Source of the DNA: Candidatus Bathyarchaeota archaeon | GTDB taxonomy: Archaea > Thermoproteota > Bathyarchaeia > Bathyarchaeales > Bathycorpusculaceae | NCBI GenBank assembly: GCA_026014735.1 | Contig: JAOZHT010000003.1 | Coordinates: 290,080 to 354,079 of the forward strand | Direction: 5' to 3' | DNA length: 64,000 nucleotides | Shown here: positions 8,268 to 16,491 of the stretch, one piece after another | Layout: the number at the start of each line of letters is the position of its first letter | How positions within the stretch are numbered: position 1 is the first letter of the stretch | Notes under the pieces: model-generated | Told to the model about the DNA's origin: nothing | Databases searched by the model: none | Seen by the model: the letters and a program-made list of their open reading frames with translations, nothing else | Position numbers and translations under genes: made by a program

Positions 8268-8906
8268 TTGGTTTGCTTGTTGATTGAAACCTTTACCGTC
8301 GGCATGTTATCAACTAACTGCTATGTCGCAAGCTGTCACGACACCAAAGAAGCCATCATCATCGACCCCGGCGTAGACTATGAAGCTGAAGCCCAGCAGA
8401 TAACAGAGTACATCGAGGGGGCACAGCTGAAAATAAAATACATCATAAACACGCATGGACACGGCGACCACATCAAAGGCGACAGGTTTTTGCAGGAAAA
8501 ATACTGCGTGCCCATCCTCATCCATAAACTCGACGCCTACTTCATCGAAGGCCTACCCGCCGCCAACGCACCGCCAAACGTGCTCCTCGAGGAAGGCAGC
8601 ATCATAACATTCGGCAAAGAAACCCTCAAAGTCCTCCATACACCCGGTCACACACGCGGCTGCATATGCCTGCTAGGCGAGCACCTCATCTTCACAGGCG
8701 ACACCCTGTTTGCAGGCGGAATCGGCAGAACAGACTTCCCTGAAGGCTCCATGAGCGACATGAACCGTTCGCTGCAGCGCCTCGACGAGTTACCCGATGG
8801 ATTGCTGGTGTATCCGGGGCACGGCGAAGTCACGATGATCGGCGAGGAAAAACGGGTGAATCCCTTCCTTAACCATCATCATCCCGATTTAAGCTTCAGG
8901 TTTTAG
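8268..8906 (+). CDS. Metallo-beta-lactamase-fold hydrolase (glyoxalase II-like)
   Basis: A 212-residue soluble protein of the small glyoxalase II-like group. The metal-binding motif THGHGDH sits near residue 62. Later ligands are the His in PGHTRG, the Asp in FTGDTLF and the His in YPGHGE, so both metal sites look complete. TNCY near the start is typical of the family. Members cleave thioesters or act as persulfide dioxygenases; the exact substrate cannot be read from sequence. The first codon at 8268 is TTG; TTG at 8277 or 8280 would be better spaced from the GAAGGG at 8262-8267 and would give the family's usual MLIETF-type start. It overlaps the convergent htpX stop by four bases. Confidence 0.9.
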   Translation: MVCLLIETFTVGMLSTNCYVASCHDTKEAIIIDPGVDYEAEAQQITEYIEGAQLKIKYIINTHGHGDHIKGDRFLQEKYCVPILIHKLDAYFIEGLPAANAPPNVLLEEGSIITFGKETLKVLHTPGHTRGCICLLGEHLIFTGDTLFAGGIGRTDFPEGSMSDMNRSLQRLDELPDGLLVYPGHGEVTMIGEEKRVNPFLNHHHPDLSFRF

Positions 8907-9898
8907 GCAGGGGGATTCTCTTTCAGTTCCTGTAATGCACGCAACCGCTTGATGAGGTTAGGGTGCGTCGAGAAGATTTCGCTAAACCTATCCGCAGAGG
9001 TTGGTTCTCTAGATAGGGTTTCGCGTAGCAGTTGCTCTTTGTTCGCATATGAGCTGCTGTTGCCGTGAAGCTCAGCGGAGTCGACGGCGGCGCGGTCGGG
9101 GTCAGCGATGAAAAGTGCTTTGTAGGAACCGTTGGTTTTAGGCTGCTGTTGTCCCTTTTGGGGGCGCATGTTACGTTTGCTTTCCTCCACAATGGTCACA
9201 AGGCCAGTGGAGAGTTTCTGGGCTCCGTTTTCCACGATTTGGACGCTGTGGCGGTCCGCATAGTATTCGCGTATGCGACTCAAATACAGCGTAAATAGCG
9301 TGAGCACCCAGGAAAACGCCATAAACGCGATGCCAATCAACGCATTGTTGCCGCCTTCACTTTTGCGTTCGCCGCCAAACATCCCTTGAAGCAGCATCAC
9401 ATAACCGATATAATAGAACAGCGCAGGCAAAAACGAAACCGCCATCATAACCTGTACATCCCGATGTTTTAGGTGCCCCAGTTCATGCCCAATTACCGCT
9501 TCGACTTCGCCGTCGTCAAGGTTGCTAAGCAGCCCCTGCGTGACTGCAACCCGGTTTCCCGTTAACGGCGACCCATATGCGAAGGCGTTAGGCAGGGGAA
9601 TCTGCGCCAGCATCAGTTTGGGCTTGGAGATTCGGCTTTTTATGCTTAAGTCCGTGACCATCTGGTGGAGTTTGGGGTTGTCGCCTTCTTTTAGTTCTTT
9701 AGCGCGATAGATGGCGCCGACGAGGTAGGGTGAAAGCAGCCACTGCACAACGTTTAATCCTAAAACAAGTGCGGCGATGGCGTAGAGGCTCAAGCCAAAA
9801 CCTGCCCAGGTTAACACGACCGCAAAAACCAGCGTGGTTAACCCGAAGATGGCTGCTAAGGTGGCAACCATTGAAAAGCGAAGCTTCCAAGCGTTCAT
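8903..9898 (-). CDS. htpX: HtpX-like zinc metalloprotease (M48 family)
   Basis: 331 residues. Two N-terminal membrane helices (about 10-55) precede the catalytic zinc motif HELGH (about residue 135, in VIGHELGHLKHRD). Two more helices follow at about 150-210, then the third ligand Glu in the IREYYADRHS region, which is the usual M48B arrangement. HtpX degrades damaged or misfolded membrane proteins at the cytoplasmic face. Length and topology fit the family. A TATA-like AGTTATAAG at about 9927-9941 upstream on the minus strand suits the ATG at 9898. It is transcribed alone, convergent to the hydrolase at 8268. Confidence 0.93.
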   Translation of the reverse strand: MNAWKLRFSMVATLAAIFGLTTLVFAVVLTWAGFGLSLYAIAALVLGLNVVQWLLSPYLVGAIYRAKELKEGDNPKLHQMVTDLSIKSRISKPKLMLAQIPLPNAFAYGSPLTGNRVAVTQGLLSNLDDGEVEAVIGHELGHLKHRDVQVMMAVSFLPALFYYIGYVMLLQGMFGGERKSEGGNNALIGIAFMAFSWVLTLFTLYLSRIREYYADRHSVQIVENGAQKLSTGLVTIVEESKRNMRPQKGQQQPKTNGSYKALFIADPDRAAVDSAELHGNSSSYANKEQLLRETLSREPTSADRFSEIFSTHPNLIKRLRALQELKENPPA

Positions 9899-9973
9899 GA
9901 ATTACACCAAATCAACACTCAATTCGGCAACTTATAACTTTTATGCGATAAACCAAGAATTGAGCCTGAAAAC

Positions 9974-10780
9974 TCACTTCCCAGCCGAGAGCAGAATCAA
10001 GCGGGAGGAATCCGCACCCCAAAGCTCCATCCCGTAGCCTCCCCAAGTTTTCTGCACGGCAAAACCCGCCTCCTCAAGCATTTCCTCCAACTCGCCAAGC
10101 CCATACAGGTGTACCCTGTGCCTAAACTTCAGCAGATGCCCACTCGCCAGATCATAAACTACCCAGAAATCGCAGAGCCATCCCCCCTCCTCGCTCACCG
10201 TGCGTTTCTGGAGCAGCAGAAAACTCGGGTACTCGAGCCAACGATAAGCCCAAAAAAGCAGCCGTTTACTGTTGAGTTTCAGCAGCAGAGGCAGCATCAG
10301 CCACTTGAGCTGCTTACGGCGGGGATATCTGCGGATGAGATGTTCGCGGTTAAAAACATCCAAAACAAACCTGCCGCCCCGCTGAAGCACGCGCCGCAGC
10401 TCGGTTAGGCTTTGCCGGTCCGCATCACGGGTGGGCAAATAGCCGAAGCTGGTATCCATACTAACCGCCAAATCAAACGCCCCCGCCCTGAAAGGCAAAG
10501 CACGCATATCCCCCAGCACCAATGCGGCGCCCTGGCTGCGTTGCCTAGCCAATCCAAGCAGCCTACGTGACGTATCCAAGCCCACAATGTCAAAGCCGGC
10601 CCCCGCCAAGGGACCCGTGTGGCGTCCTGTTCCGCAGGCAACATCCAGCACAGCCCCGCCGACGCCGCAAAGTTGCCCCATGAGGAATTGCAGCTGGCGG
10701 CTGGTCTGGTTTTTGTCGGCGATCTCCGCCCAGTAAGCGCCCATTTCGTCGAAAACGTCAGCTGTGGCTTGTGGTTTCAT
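9974..10780 (-). CDS. Class I SAM-dependent methyltransferase
   Basis: 268 residues from the ATG at 10780. The SAM-binding motif I is VLDVACGTGRHTG, the acidic end of strand 2 is VGLDTS, and the motif II/III region is FDLAVSMDTSFGYL, so the Rossmann methyltransferase fold is clear. The C-terminal half (YDLASGHLLKFRHRVHLY) resembles the small-molecule methyltransferases of the type 11/25 group; the substrate is not recognisable. The open frame continues upstream to 10900 but overlaps ribK and its promoter, so I use the ATG at 10780. It is divergent from ribK with a 78-base spacer. Confidence 0.85.
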   Translation of the reverse strand: MKPQATADVFDEMGAYWAEIADKNQTSRQLQFLMGQLCGVGGAVLDVACGTGRHTGPLAGAGFDIVGLDTSRRLLGLARQRSQGAALVLGDMRALPFRAGAFDLAVSMDTSFGYLPTRDADRQSLTELRRVLQRGGRFVLDVFNREHLIRRYPRRKQLKWLMLPLLLKLNSKRLLFWAYRWLEYPSFLLLQKRTVSEEGGWLCDFWVVYDLASGHLLKFRHRVHLYGLGELEEMLEEAGFAVQKTWGGYGMELWGADSSRLILLSAGK

Positions 10781-10831
10781 GCAATCTTTACTGTGTTGAC
10801 GGCTGGATTTAGGCGGTTTGGTTTCGAGCCG

Positions 10832-10840
10832 CTTAAATAT
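10832..10840 (+). promoter_or_regulatory. TATA box of ribK, probably leaderless
   Basis: CTTAAATAT is centred 23 bases before the ATG at 10859. With the usual archaeal spacing, transcription would begin at or next to the A of the start codon, so ribK mRNA is probably leaderless. This agrees with the lack of a ribosome binding site before 10859. Confidence 0.5.
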
Positions 10841-10858
10841 GCAACCGCCCTCTTCTAA

Positions 10859-11563
10859 ATGCTGGGATTGAGCGTGACAGCAAAGCAGCAGTGGCAGCAT
10901 CTCTTTATGCTCCTAAAACTCGCTGAGATGGGCGCTTATAACCGAACCGCCAAGATCTCAACCGAGTACCTAGCTAAGAAGCTAGATATCAGCCAGCAGA
11001 CTGCATCTCGTTACCTTATAGAGTTGGAGCGGATGGATTGGATCAGCCGAAACATCACTCCGGATGGCAGCCTCATCGAAATCAAGGAGCAGGGCATATC
11101 TGAACTGCAGAAAATTTACTCCAGCCTTAAACTGCTTATGGAGAAAGCATACCCGCCCTCTGTAACTTTAGAAGGCACAGTGTTCACTGGTTTAGGTGAA
11201 GGCGCCTACTACATCTCAAAACCCGACTACAAAAAACAAATCGTGGAAAAAATAGGCTTTGAACCCTACCCCGGCACCCTCAACGTAAAGTTAACTTCGG
11301 ACTATGACATCAAGACTCGAACGGAGCTGGAAACTTACCCCGCCGTGGAAGTCATGGGTTTCCAGGGAGAAGACCGAAGCTTCGGCCTTGTCAAATGCTA
11401 CCCAGCTATAATCGGAGGCAAAATCGAAGGCGCCTTGGTGACGGCGCTGCGCAGCCACTACGATGCCTCGGTTCTGGAGATAATCGCGCCTGTTTGCCTG
11501 CGCAAGCAACTGGGGCTCAAAGACGGCGCCAAAGTTAAAGTTGAAATCCACACCTCAAAGTGA
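10859..11563 (+). CDS. ribK: CTP-dependent riboflavin kinase with N-terminal winged helix
   Basis: 234 residues. Residues 1-90 form a winged-helix DNA-binding domain (LAKKLDISQQTASRYLIELE is the recognition helix region). Residues about 97-232 are the archaeal RibK (DUF120) domain, with GLGEGAYYIS near its start and FEPYPGTLNVKL, which bind nucleotide and flavin. The enzyme phosphorylates riboflavin to FMN using CTP instead of ATP. The fused HTH suggests that it also represses riboflavin genes in response to flavin, as proposed for fusions of this type. The ribL gene for the next step lies about 620 bases away on the other strand, so both steps to FAD are in this window. Confidence 0.95.
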   Translation: MLGLSVTAKQQWQHLFMLLKLAEMGAYNRTAKISTEYLAKKLDISQQTASRYLIELERMDWISRNITPDGSLIEIKEQGISELQKIYSSLKLLMEKAYPPSVTLEGTVFTGLGEGAYYISKPDYKKQIVEKIGFEPYPGTLNVKLTSDYDIKTRTELETYPAVEVMGFQGEDRSFGLVKCYPAIIGGKIEGALVTALRSHYDASVLEIIAPVCLRKQLGLKDGAKVKVEIHTSK

Positions 11564-11567
11564 GCTT

Positions 11568-12173
11568 TTAGAAGGGCGTATTTCGGTACTTGAATTCCGC
11601 TGAGTACTGCTGGTGGGGTTTGCGTCTTGAAGCGATGATGTAGCCGAGGACCAAGCCGAAAACTAATCCGCCCAGATGCGCTAGGATGTTGACGTTTTCG
11701 CCGATGTTTATGAAGAACAAGAAGAACGCAAACACCAAGCCGCCAAGTATAGATTGCCTAACTGAGCGTCTATCGTAGATTACGACTGCGCCGAAAAGCG
11801 AGAAGATTGCGCCTGAGGCCCCCACCGAAACAAAGTATGGTCCAAACACCAGCGAGAGCGCGCTGCCCGCTAAACCACCCAGAAGGTAGATGGCTAAGTA
11901 TTCAGGCAGCGAGAACATTTCTTCGGCGCGTAAGCCAAAGATGAGTAGAAACAGCAGGTTGCCCACTAAGTGAAAGATGGATGCGTGGATGAACATAGAG
12001 GTGAATAATTGCCAGTAGGCACCCTCAAACACTAAGGCGTTAACTTGCCCCCATATGTAAACGACGCTGTTGCCTGTGGTTAAGGCGTCGCCGCCTACAA
12101 TTGCGCCTGCAATGTAGATAGCCACGTTTAAGGCAATGAGTATGTAGGTGGGTCGATACTTTTGGCAGTCCAT
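11568..12173 (-). CDS. Rhomboid-family intramembrane serine protease
   Basis: 201 residues with six predicted membrane helices. The catalytic serine is in GASGAIFSLFGA (about residue 118) and the catalytic histidine is in LAHLGGLVFG (about 163). The HASIFHLVGNLLFL segment matches the conserved His/Asn region of helix 2. Rhomboids cleave transmembrane substrates within the bilayer. The gene begins seven bases after the ribL stop on the same strand, so it is probably last in the dphB-DUF357-ribL operon. It is convergent with ribK, with a four-base gap. Confidence 0.93.
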   Translation of the reverse strand: MDCQKYRPTYILIALNVAIYIAGAIVGGDALTTGNSVVYIWGQVNALVFEGAYWQLFTSMFIHASIFHLVGNLLFLLIFGLRAEEMFSLPEYLAIYLLGGLAGSALSLVFGPYFVSVGASGAIFSLFGAVVIYDRRSVRQSILGGLVFAFFLFFINIGENVNILAHLGGLVFGLVLGYIIASRRKPHQQYSAEFKYRNTPF

Positions 12174-12180
12174 GGCGGCA

Positions 12181-12645
12181 TCAATGCTTGGTGAGTTTAT
12201 CGATTATTTTCTGTTTAATCTTTGTGGAACTATCTAAAGAGTTCTCCTCAAATTTGCCCACCCGAACAACGTTGATGGGCAGTTTATGCACAGAAAGGTA
12301 AGATGCAACTTTTTCCTGCATGTCAGCCTGATCCCAGCCTAAAGCAATAATGTCAGGGCTGATTTTTTCTATGACTTCGCCGACATCTAAGCCCTCATAT
12401 CCCAAAACTGCTTCATCAACAACCTTAAGTGACTCAACCAATGCGCGCCGCTGGTCTTCCTGCATGATGGGTTTTTTGCCCTTAAGCTTCTCCGCGGTGC
12501 TGTCACGGGCAACAAGCACCACCAGCTTAGCGTTTTGGCCCCCTGCTTTTTTTGCGTCTTCCAGAAACCTTACGTGCCCCAGATGAAGCAGGTCAAAGAC
12601 GCCGGTTGCCAGCACTACTTTTCGTTGTCTTTCCTTGTCGGCCAT
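12181..12645 (-). CDS. ribL: Archaeal FAD synthetase (nucleotidyltransferase RibL)
   Basis: 154 residues, the usual length. The cytidylyltransferase-superfamily motif GVFDLLHLGHVRFLE (HLGH near residue 23) and the C-terminal SSTKIKQKI segment (the ISSTxIR-type motif) mark a nucleotidyltransferase. RibL adenylates FMN to FAD in archaea. Placement in the same cluster as ribK supports this over glycerol-3-phosphate cytidylyltransferase, to which it is similar. The start overlaps the end of the DUF357 gene by 31 bases, which suggests translational coupling. Confidence 0.9.
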   Translation of the reverse strand: MADKERQRKVVLATGVFDLLHLGHVRFLEDAKKAGGQNAKLVVLVARDSTAEKLKGKKPIMQEDQRRALVESLKVVDEAVLGYEGLDVGEVIEKISPDIIALGWDQADMQEKVASYLSVHKLPINVVRVGKFEENSLDSSTKIKQKIIDKLTKH

Positions 12646-12896
12646 TCAAACTTCACTGCACCCATCAGTCGCAAACCATCCAGTAGCCCTTCGCAATAAG
12701 CCACCGAGGTTAAGCTGGTTTCAAGCTTGCCCTGCGCCTTATAATACTTTGCATCCTTAAGGTAATCGCTTGCCCAAGCCAACACCTCTGTCACAGTTTC
12801 CTCACTTACCAATAGGGGGGGCTGGGTGCGTTTTAGTTCCAGGAACACTTTTTCGGCTGAACCAACGTATTTGTTGACTAGAAACTCTAGGCTCAA
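12615..12896 (-). CDS. DUF357 family protein
   Basis: A 93-residue, mostly helical archaeal protein. YLKDAKYYKAQGKLETSLTSVAYCEGLLDGL is split here into its two hallmarks, DAKYYKAQGK and AYCEGLLDGL, which are typical of the DUF357 family. The function of the family is not established. It overlaps dphB by four bases upstream and ribL by 31 bases downstream, a conserved kind of neighbourhood in archaea (from general knowledge). Confidence 0.88.
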   Translation of the reverse strand: MSLEFLVNKYVGSAEKVFLELKRTQPPLLVSEETVTEVLAWASDYLKDAKYYKAQGKLETSLTSVAYCEGLLDGLRLMGAVKFEWPTRKDNEK

Positions 12897-13723
12897 CGCG
12901 ATAACCTCTTAAACTCATTTGGCGCCTCGGCAAAGGCGATGAGGGCATCAACCTCCATGAAATGCAGGCTACCCGGGATAATGAGACTGAAAGGGGGCTC
13001 GCCGAAGTCAAAAGCTGCCAGCTTCCCCGCAAAATCGGCCTTGAGAGCGGGGTTATCGCTGCCGGCCCTTGCAATCCCCAAAGCAGGCGTATCCGATGTC
13101 AAAACGCCCTGCCCCCGTTTAGCTTCAACCTCCAAAAGCAACCGCAAGGCCTCGTTGATTGTTAAGTAACGGTTTTCAGCCGCCCGCAGATCCAAAAGGC
13201 ACAGCGTATGCAGGCCCAGCTGGCGGTTCTGCGCAATCACGTTGTAGGGGGTTTCTGAGAAGTTATCTGGGAAGGGCACGGTGACGGTTTTGCCGAATTT
13301 GTAGTTATGAAGCCCCGAGAGGCTCACAATCGCCGACATGATGGATATGCCGTGGACCACGCGGGTGGCGATACCCTGCTTCTGAGCGTCGATGCGCAGT
13401 GTGATGTGGGTTGTGGCGATGAAGGGGTCGCCGGGCACCAGAAACACGGCTTTTCCTGCTTGGGCGGCTTTCAGGATAACTGCGCCGTTTTCCTCTTCAA
13501 GGGCACGTCGCTGGATAAGCTGGATTTTTTTGCCGCACATCGCCTCAAAATGCTCCATCGAGAAGTCGGGCATGCGGCTTGTGTAGGTTTCCATGAATAC
13601 GGCGTCGGCGCTTCTGGTTTCCTCTAAGCCCTTAACTGTTATGCCGCATTCATCGTTTAACCCTAACCCCACGAAGACAAGTTCCTTCAAAGTGAGCCCC
13701 CGCAAGTAATCTGTCAAGGGCAC
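12893..13723 (-). CDS. dphB: Diphthine synthase (diphthamide methyltransferase)
   Basis: 276 residues with the tetrapyrrole-methylase fold. LVFVGLGLNDE starts the fold, VPGDPFIATTH is the SAM-binding loop, and HGISIMSA and LHNYKFGKTVTVPFP are diphthine synthase signatures. The enzyme trimethylates the modified histidine of EF-2 on the way to diphthamide. The frame gives GTG at 13723 as the start; a TTG at 13690 with a GGGG site upstream would give the family's usual short N-terminus. Its presence implies that the genome encodes a canonical diphthamide-bearing EF-2, while the EF-2-like protein at 23879 lacks the target histidine. Confidence 0.93.
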   Translation of the reverse strand: MPLTDYLRGLTLKELVFVGLGLNDECGITVKGLEETRSADAVFMETYTSRMPDFSMEHFEAMCGKKIQLIQRRALEEENGAVILKAAQAGKAVFLVPGDPFIATTHITLRIDAQKQGIATRVVHGISIMSAIVSLSGLHNYKFGKTVTVPFPDNFSETPYNVIAQNRQLGLHTLCLLDLRAAENRYLTINEALRLLLEVEAKRGQGVLTSDTPALGIARAGSDNPALKADFAGKLAAFDFGEPPFSLIIPGSLHFMEVDALIAFAEAPNEFKRLSR

Positions 13724-13730
13724 CTTAAAG

Positions 13731-13979
13731 TTATTTTTCCTCTATTTCGCCCTTCACCACTAACTCCGCATAGAATTTCCTACATGTCTCCATCGAGAGC
13801 CCATAGCGTTCGCAGAAAATAACCAAAACCTCCTCAACGGGCACGTTGGGGCTTCGCTGTGCAATCATGTCTTTTAATGCTTCACGCGTATGTTTTTCGT
13901 CTGCTACTTTCAACTTCTCAGGTCCTCTGTCTAGTATCATCTGGGCCCAGATGAAAAAGGCTTTTGCAGCCGATACCAA
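13731..13979 (-). CDS. Small conserved-looking helical protein, function unknown
   Basis: 82 residues from a TTG at 13979, or 69 from the ATG at 13940. It is helical and charged, with VPVEEVLVIFCERYGLS and KFYAELVVKGEIEE. I do not recognise a family. It lies seven bases before dphB and shares its strand, so it probably heads the dphB-DUF357-ribL-rhomboid operon. The TATA box at 14003-14013 favours either a leaderless TTG start or a 40-base leader to the ATG. Confidence 0.6.
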   Translation of the reverse strand: MVSAAKAFFIWAQMILDRGPEKLKVADEKHTREALKDMIAQRSPNVPVEEVLVIFCERYGLSMETCRKFYAELVVKGEIEEK

Positions 13980-14002
13980 TCAGTTGCAACAGCCAACTAA
14001 AC

Positions 14003-14013
14003 CTTTATATGAT
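14003..14013. promoter_or_regulatory. Shared, near-palindromic TATA box between divergent operons
   Basis: CCTTTATATGATT reads as a TATA element on both strands (TTTATATG on plus, CATATAAAGG on minus). It lies 24 bases from the minus start at 13979 and about 50 from the plus start at 14061. It could serve the dphB operon one way and the cobalamin pair the other way. Assignment rests on position and sequence only. Confidence 0.4.
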
Positions 14014-14060
14014 TACGTGAAAAAGGAAGCAGTAGTTTAGCGGCGTGCAAAGGGAACACA

Positions 14061-15194
14061 ATGAAGTCTATTGAAAGCTTAGTTAAGGATAATGTAAGAC
14101 ACCTAAAGCCCTGTCCCCACGGCGCAGAAGTCTACGGTGCAGCACAGCAAACGGGTCGCCGCATCACGGAAATTTTGGATTTCAGCTCCAGCGTCAACCC
14201 ACTGGGTCCATCCCAAAAAGCCCTCGACGCCGCCAAGGCAGCGTTTAGCGAAATCGCGGCTTACCCCGATTCAAACTCCAATGCGCTACGAGAGGCAATC
14301 GCCAGCCGCTTTGCCGGCATAACTAAGGATAACCTTGTCATGGGAAACGGCTCCACCGAGCTCATGTACCTCTTCGCTGAAGCCTTCCTTAAACCCGGCG
14401 AAAAAGCCCTGATGTCCGCGCCGACGTTTGGCGAATACGAGGCGGCGGTGCACAAAACTGGGCAACAGGTCAAATTCGTCAAATTATCCAGTAGCTTGCA
14501 GGTTGACGCGGAAGCATTCAAGCGGGAACTGGCAGATGCAAAAATCGCGTTTCTCTGCAACCCCAACAACCCCACAAGCAAACTCATCCCCCAGCCAGTC
14601 CTCACCGATGTACTTGAAACCGCCTTGCAGCGGGATGTCTTGGTGTTCCTCGACGAGGATTTCTTGGAATTCATCGACGACGAAAAAGAACGCTCCATGA
14701 TCTATCACCTTGACAGGTATCCTAACCTGTTTGTGCTGCGGTCCTTCACCAAAATCTTCGGCTTAACAGGCCTACGCGTCGGCTACGGAGTAACCAGCAA
14801 GGAAATCGCTAATGTTCTGCTCTGCGCCAAGATTCCCTGGAACATCAACTGTCTGGGCCAGGCGGCTGCGGCTGCCTCGCTTGCCGACGAGGAGCATTTG
14901 GCGGTGACAAAGGCTCTTATCCAAAAAGAAAAGGCGTACCTTGCAGAGCAGCTATCAAAGTTCCAAGGGTTCAAATTCGAGTTCCCCGACGCCAACTTCT
15001 TCTTCATAGACATCCATGAGGCAGGCGTAACGGCGGCTGCGTTAAAGCAGAAGATGCTCTCAGAGGGCATTTTGATTCGGGACTGTGCCTCCTTTAGGGG
15101 GCTTGACGAGTTCTACATCAGGGTAGCGGTGAAAACTCACTTGGAGAATACACATTTAATCGAGGCGTTCAAGAGGGCTTTAAAGTCGGTTTGA
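14061..15194 (+). CDS. cobD: Threonine-phosphate decarboxylase-like PLP enzyme (CobD)
   Basis: 377 residues of the class I/II aminotransferase fold. HGAEVYGAAQQTG followed by DFSSSVNPLGPS is characteristic of threonine-phosphate decarboxylase rather than histidinol-phosphate aminotransferase. CNPNNPTSK, VFLDEDFLEF and SFTKIFGLTGLRVGY contain the PLP-contacting residues, with the Schiff-base lysine in SFTKIF. It makes aminopropanol phosphate for the nucleotide loop of cobalamin. CbiB, which uses that product, begins seven bases downstream, which strongly supports the assignment. In archaea the name cobD is sometimes given to the cbiB gene, so names should be read with care. Confidence 0.88.
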   Translation: MKSIESLVKDNVRHLKPCPHGAEVYGAAQQTGRRITEILDFSSSVNPLGPSQKALDAAKAAFSEIAAYPDSNSNALREAIASRFAGITKDNLVMGNGSTELMYLFAEAFLKPGEKALMSAPTFGEYEAAVHKTGQQVKFVKLSSSLQVDAEAFKRELADAKIAFLCNPNNPTSKLIPQPVLTDVLETALQRDVLVFLDEDFLEFIDDEKERSMIYHLDRYPNLFVLRSFTKIFGLTGLRVGYGVTSKEIANVLLCAKIPWNINCLGQAAAAASLADEEHLAVTKALIQKEKAYLAEQLSKFQGFKFEFPDANFFFIDIHEAGVTAAALKQKMLSEGILIRDCASFRGLDEFYIRVAVKTHLENTHLIEAFKRALKSV

Positions 15195-15201
15195 TTTAGC
15201 C

Positions 15202-16191
15202 ATGTTTGCCTTTGATTTCTCCTGGTTTTTGGATTCCGCGTTGATTTTTGCCTTAGCATTTATTCTCGACTTGACTTTAGGCGAGTACCCAGACCGCATC
15301 CACCCCACCATAGCCATCGGGAAACTGATAACTTTCTTCAAAAAACACGCCAAGCACCCTAACCCGCGTCGGGAGAAAGCCAACGGCGTCTTGATGGCAG
15401 TCGCCATAATGCTGATTGCGGCATCGCCCGTTTTCGTGTTGCTCTATTGGCTCAGAAGCCTGCCGTTCCCCTACGGCGAAGTACTCTACATAGTTGTCGG
15501 GGCAGTTCTGTTTAAGGCCACCTTCGCCATCTCTGGCATGGGGCAATACACAAAACCCATAGCCGCCGCATTGAAAAACCGGGATATAGATGGCGCACGC
15601 AAATGGTTGCCCTACATCGTCCGCCGGGACCCCAACAGCTTAAACGAGCGCCAAATCATATCTGCAGCCGTCGAATCCATTGCGGAAAGCACCACTGACG
15701 GCATCACGGCGCCCTTCTTTTTCTTCGCGCTCTTCGGTGTCCCCGGCGCCTTTGCTTACCGCGTAATCAACACTTTGGATTCGATGGTGGGCTACAAGAA
15801 TGAGGAGTTCCGTAACATCGGCTGGTTTAGCGCAAAAATGGATACTCTCACCAACTGGCTTCCCGCGCGGATAACAGCTTATCTGATGGTGCCTGCGGCG
15901 GCGATGCTGCGCCTGAATTGGCATGAGTCATGGCGAATTCTGCAGCGTGACAAGCACAAGACCGCAAGCCCCAACGCTGGCTTCACGATTTCAGCGATGG
16001 CGGGCGCCCTGAACATTCAGCTTGAAAAGCAGGGATACTACACACTCGGCGACGACCACGGCAGAATTTCCCATCAAGACATCAGCAAGGCGCTTAGGGT
16101 GATGACGTTGACGGCGGCGCTGTTTGGACTGGTGGTTGTTTTGCCGATTTTGGCGCTGCGGGTTTTCCTTCTGAGTTTCCAAGCGGCATAA
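15202..16191 (+). CDS. cbiB: Adenosylcobinamide-phosphate synthase, membrane protein (CbiB)
   Basis: 329 residues with four to five membrane helices. DLTLGEYPDRIHPTIAIGK at the N-terminus, the conserved VRRDPNSLNE, and AAVESIAESTTDGITAP are CbiB signatures, as is SPNAGFTISAMAGAL. It condenses adenosylcobyric acid with aminopropanol or its phosphate during cobalamin assembly. It forms a two-gene operon with the upstream PLP enzyme. Later genes (cobY, cobS) are not in the window. Confidence 0.95.
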   Translation: MFAFDFSWFLDSALIFALAFILDLTLGEYPDRIHPTIAIGKLITFFKKHAKHPNPRREKANGVLMAVAIMLIAASPVFVLLYWLRSLPFPYGEVLYIVVGAVLFKATFAISGMGQYTKPIAAALKNRDIDGARKWLPYIVRRDPNSLNERQIISAAVESIAESTTDGITAPFFFFALFGVPGAFAYRVINTLDSMVGYKNEEFRNIGWFSAKMDTLTNWLPARITAYLMVPAAAMLRLNWHESWRILQRDKHKTASPNAGFTISAMAGALNIQLEKQGYYTLGDDHGRISHQDISKALRVMTLTAALFGLVVVLPILALRVFLLSFQAA

Positions 16192-16261
16192 AGGCGGGTT
16201 TCCAGGTTGCAGAGGTCCTGCATCTTTGCTTCTGTGTTCGTTGTCTTTGAGGTTGTTTGCA

Positions 16262-16355
16262 CGCAGGCTCTGGCTTGCTCTGCCACGCCTATCCCCCCTT
16301 ATATATAGCCACAAAACGCAGACGCCTGATGAGCATCCGCCGACCCTTCTCTGCA
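16262..16355 (+). repeat. Dispersed intergenic repeat, copy B
   Basis: It lies in the 300-base spacer between the 3' ends of cbiB and the convergent CorA-like gene. It matches the minus strand of 8010-8115: GCTTGCTCTGCCACG, CTATCCCCCC, TTATATATAG, CGCAGACG. As a position between two gene ends has no gene to drive, the TATA-like core suggests either a small RNA promoter or a mobile repeat. A short open frame at 16289-16486 on the minus strand has no protein-like features. I see nothing else in the spacer. Confidence 0.6.
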
Positions 16356-16491
16356 TATAGAGATACCTTCGTCAAGGCTTCGCCTAAAAATAGCTTATCT
16401 GCAGATTTGAGCTGATTTTGTTTGGTGGATGCAACGCAGCCGCATTTTTCACCATACATAACTAAACTATGACTGGCGCCAAGCACTACTT

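Noticed and set aside
10781..10900. N-terminal extension of the methyltransferase frame
   Set aside because: It runs through the ribK promoter and start; the ATG at 10780 gives the normal family length.
14061..15194. Histidinol-phosphate aminotransferase
   Set aside because: The HGAEVYGAAQQTG start and the cbiB neighbour fit threonine-phosphate decarboxylase better.
16289..16486. 65-codon frame on the minus strand after cbiB
   Set aside because: It includes the dispersed repeat and shows no protein-like features.
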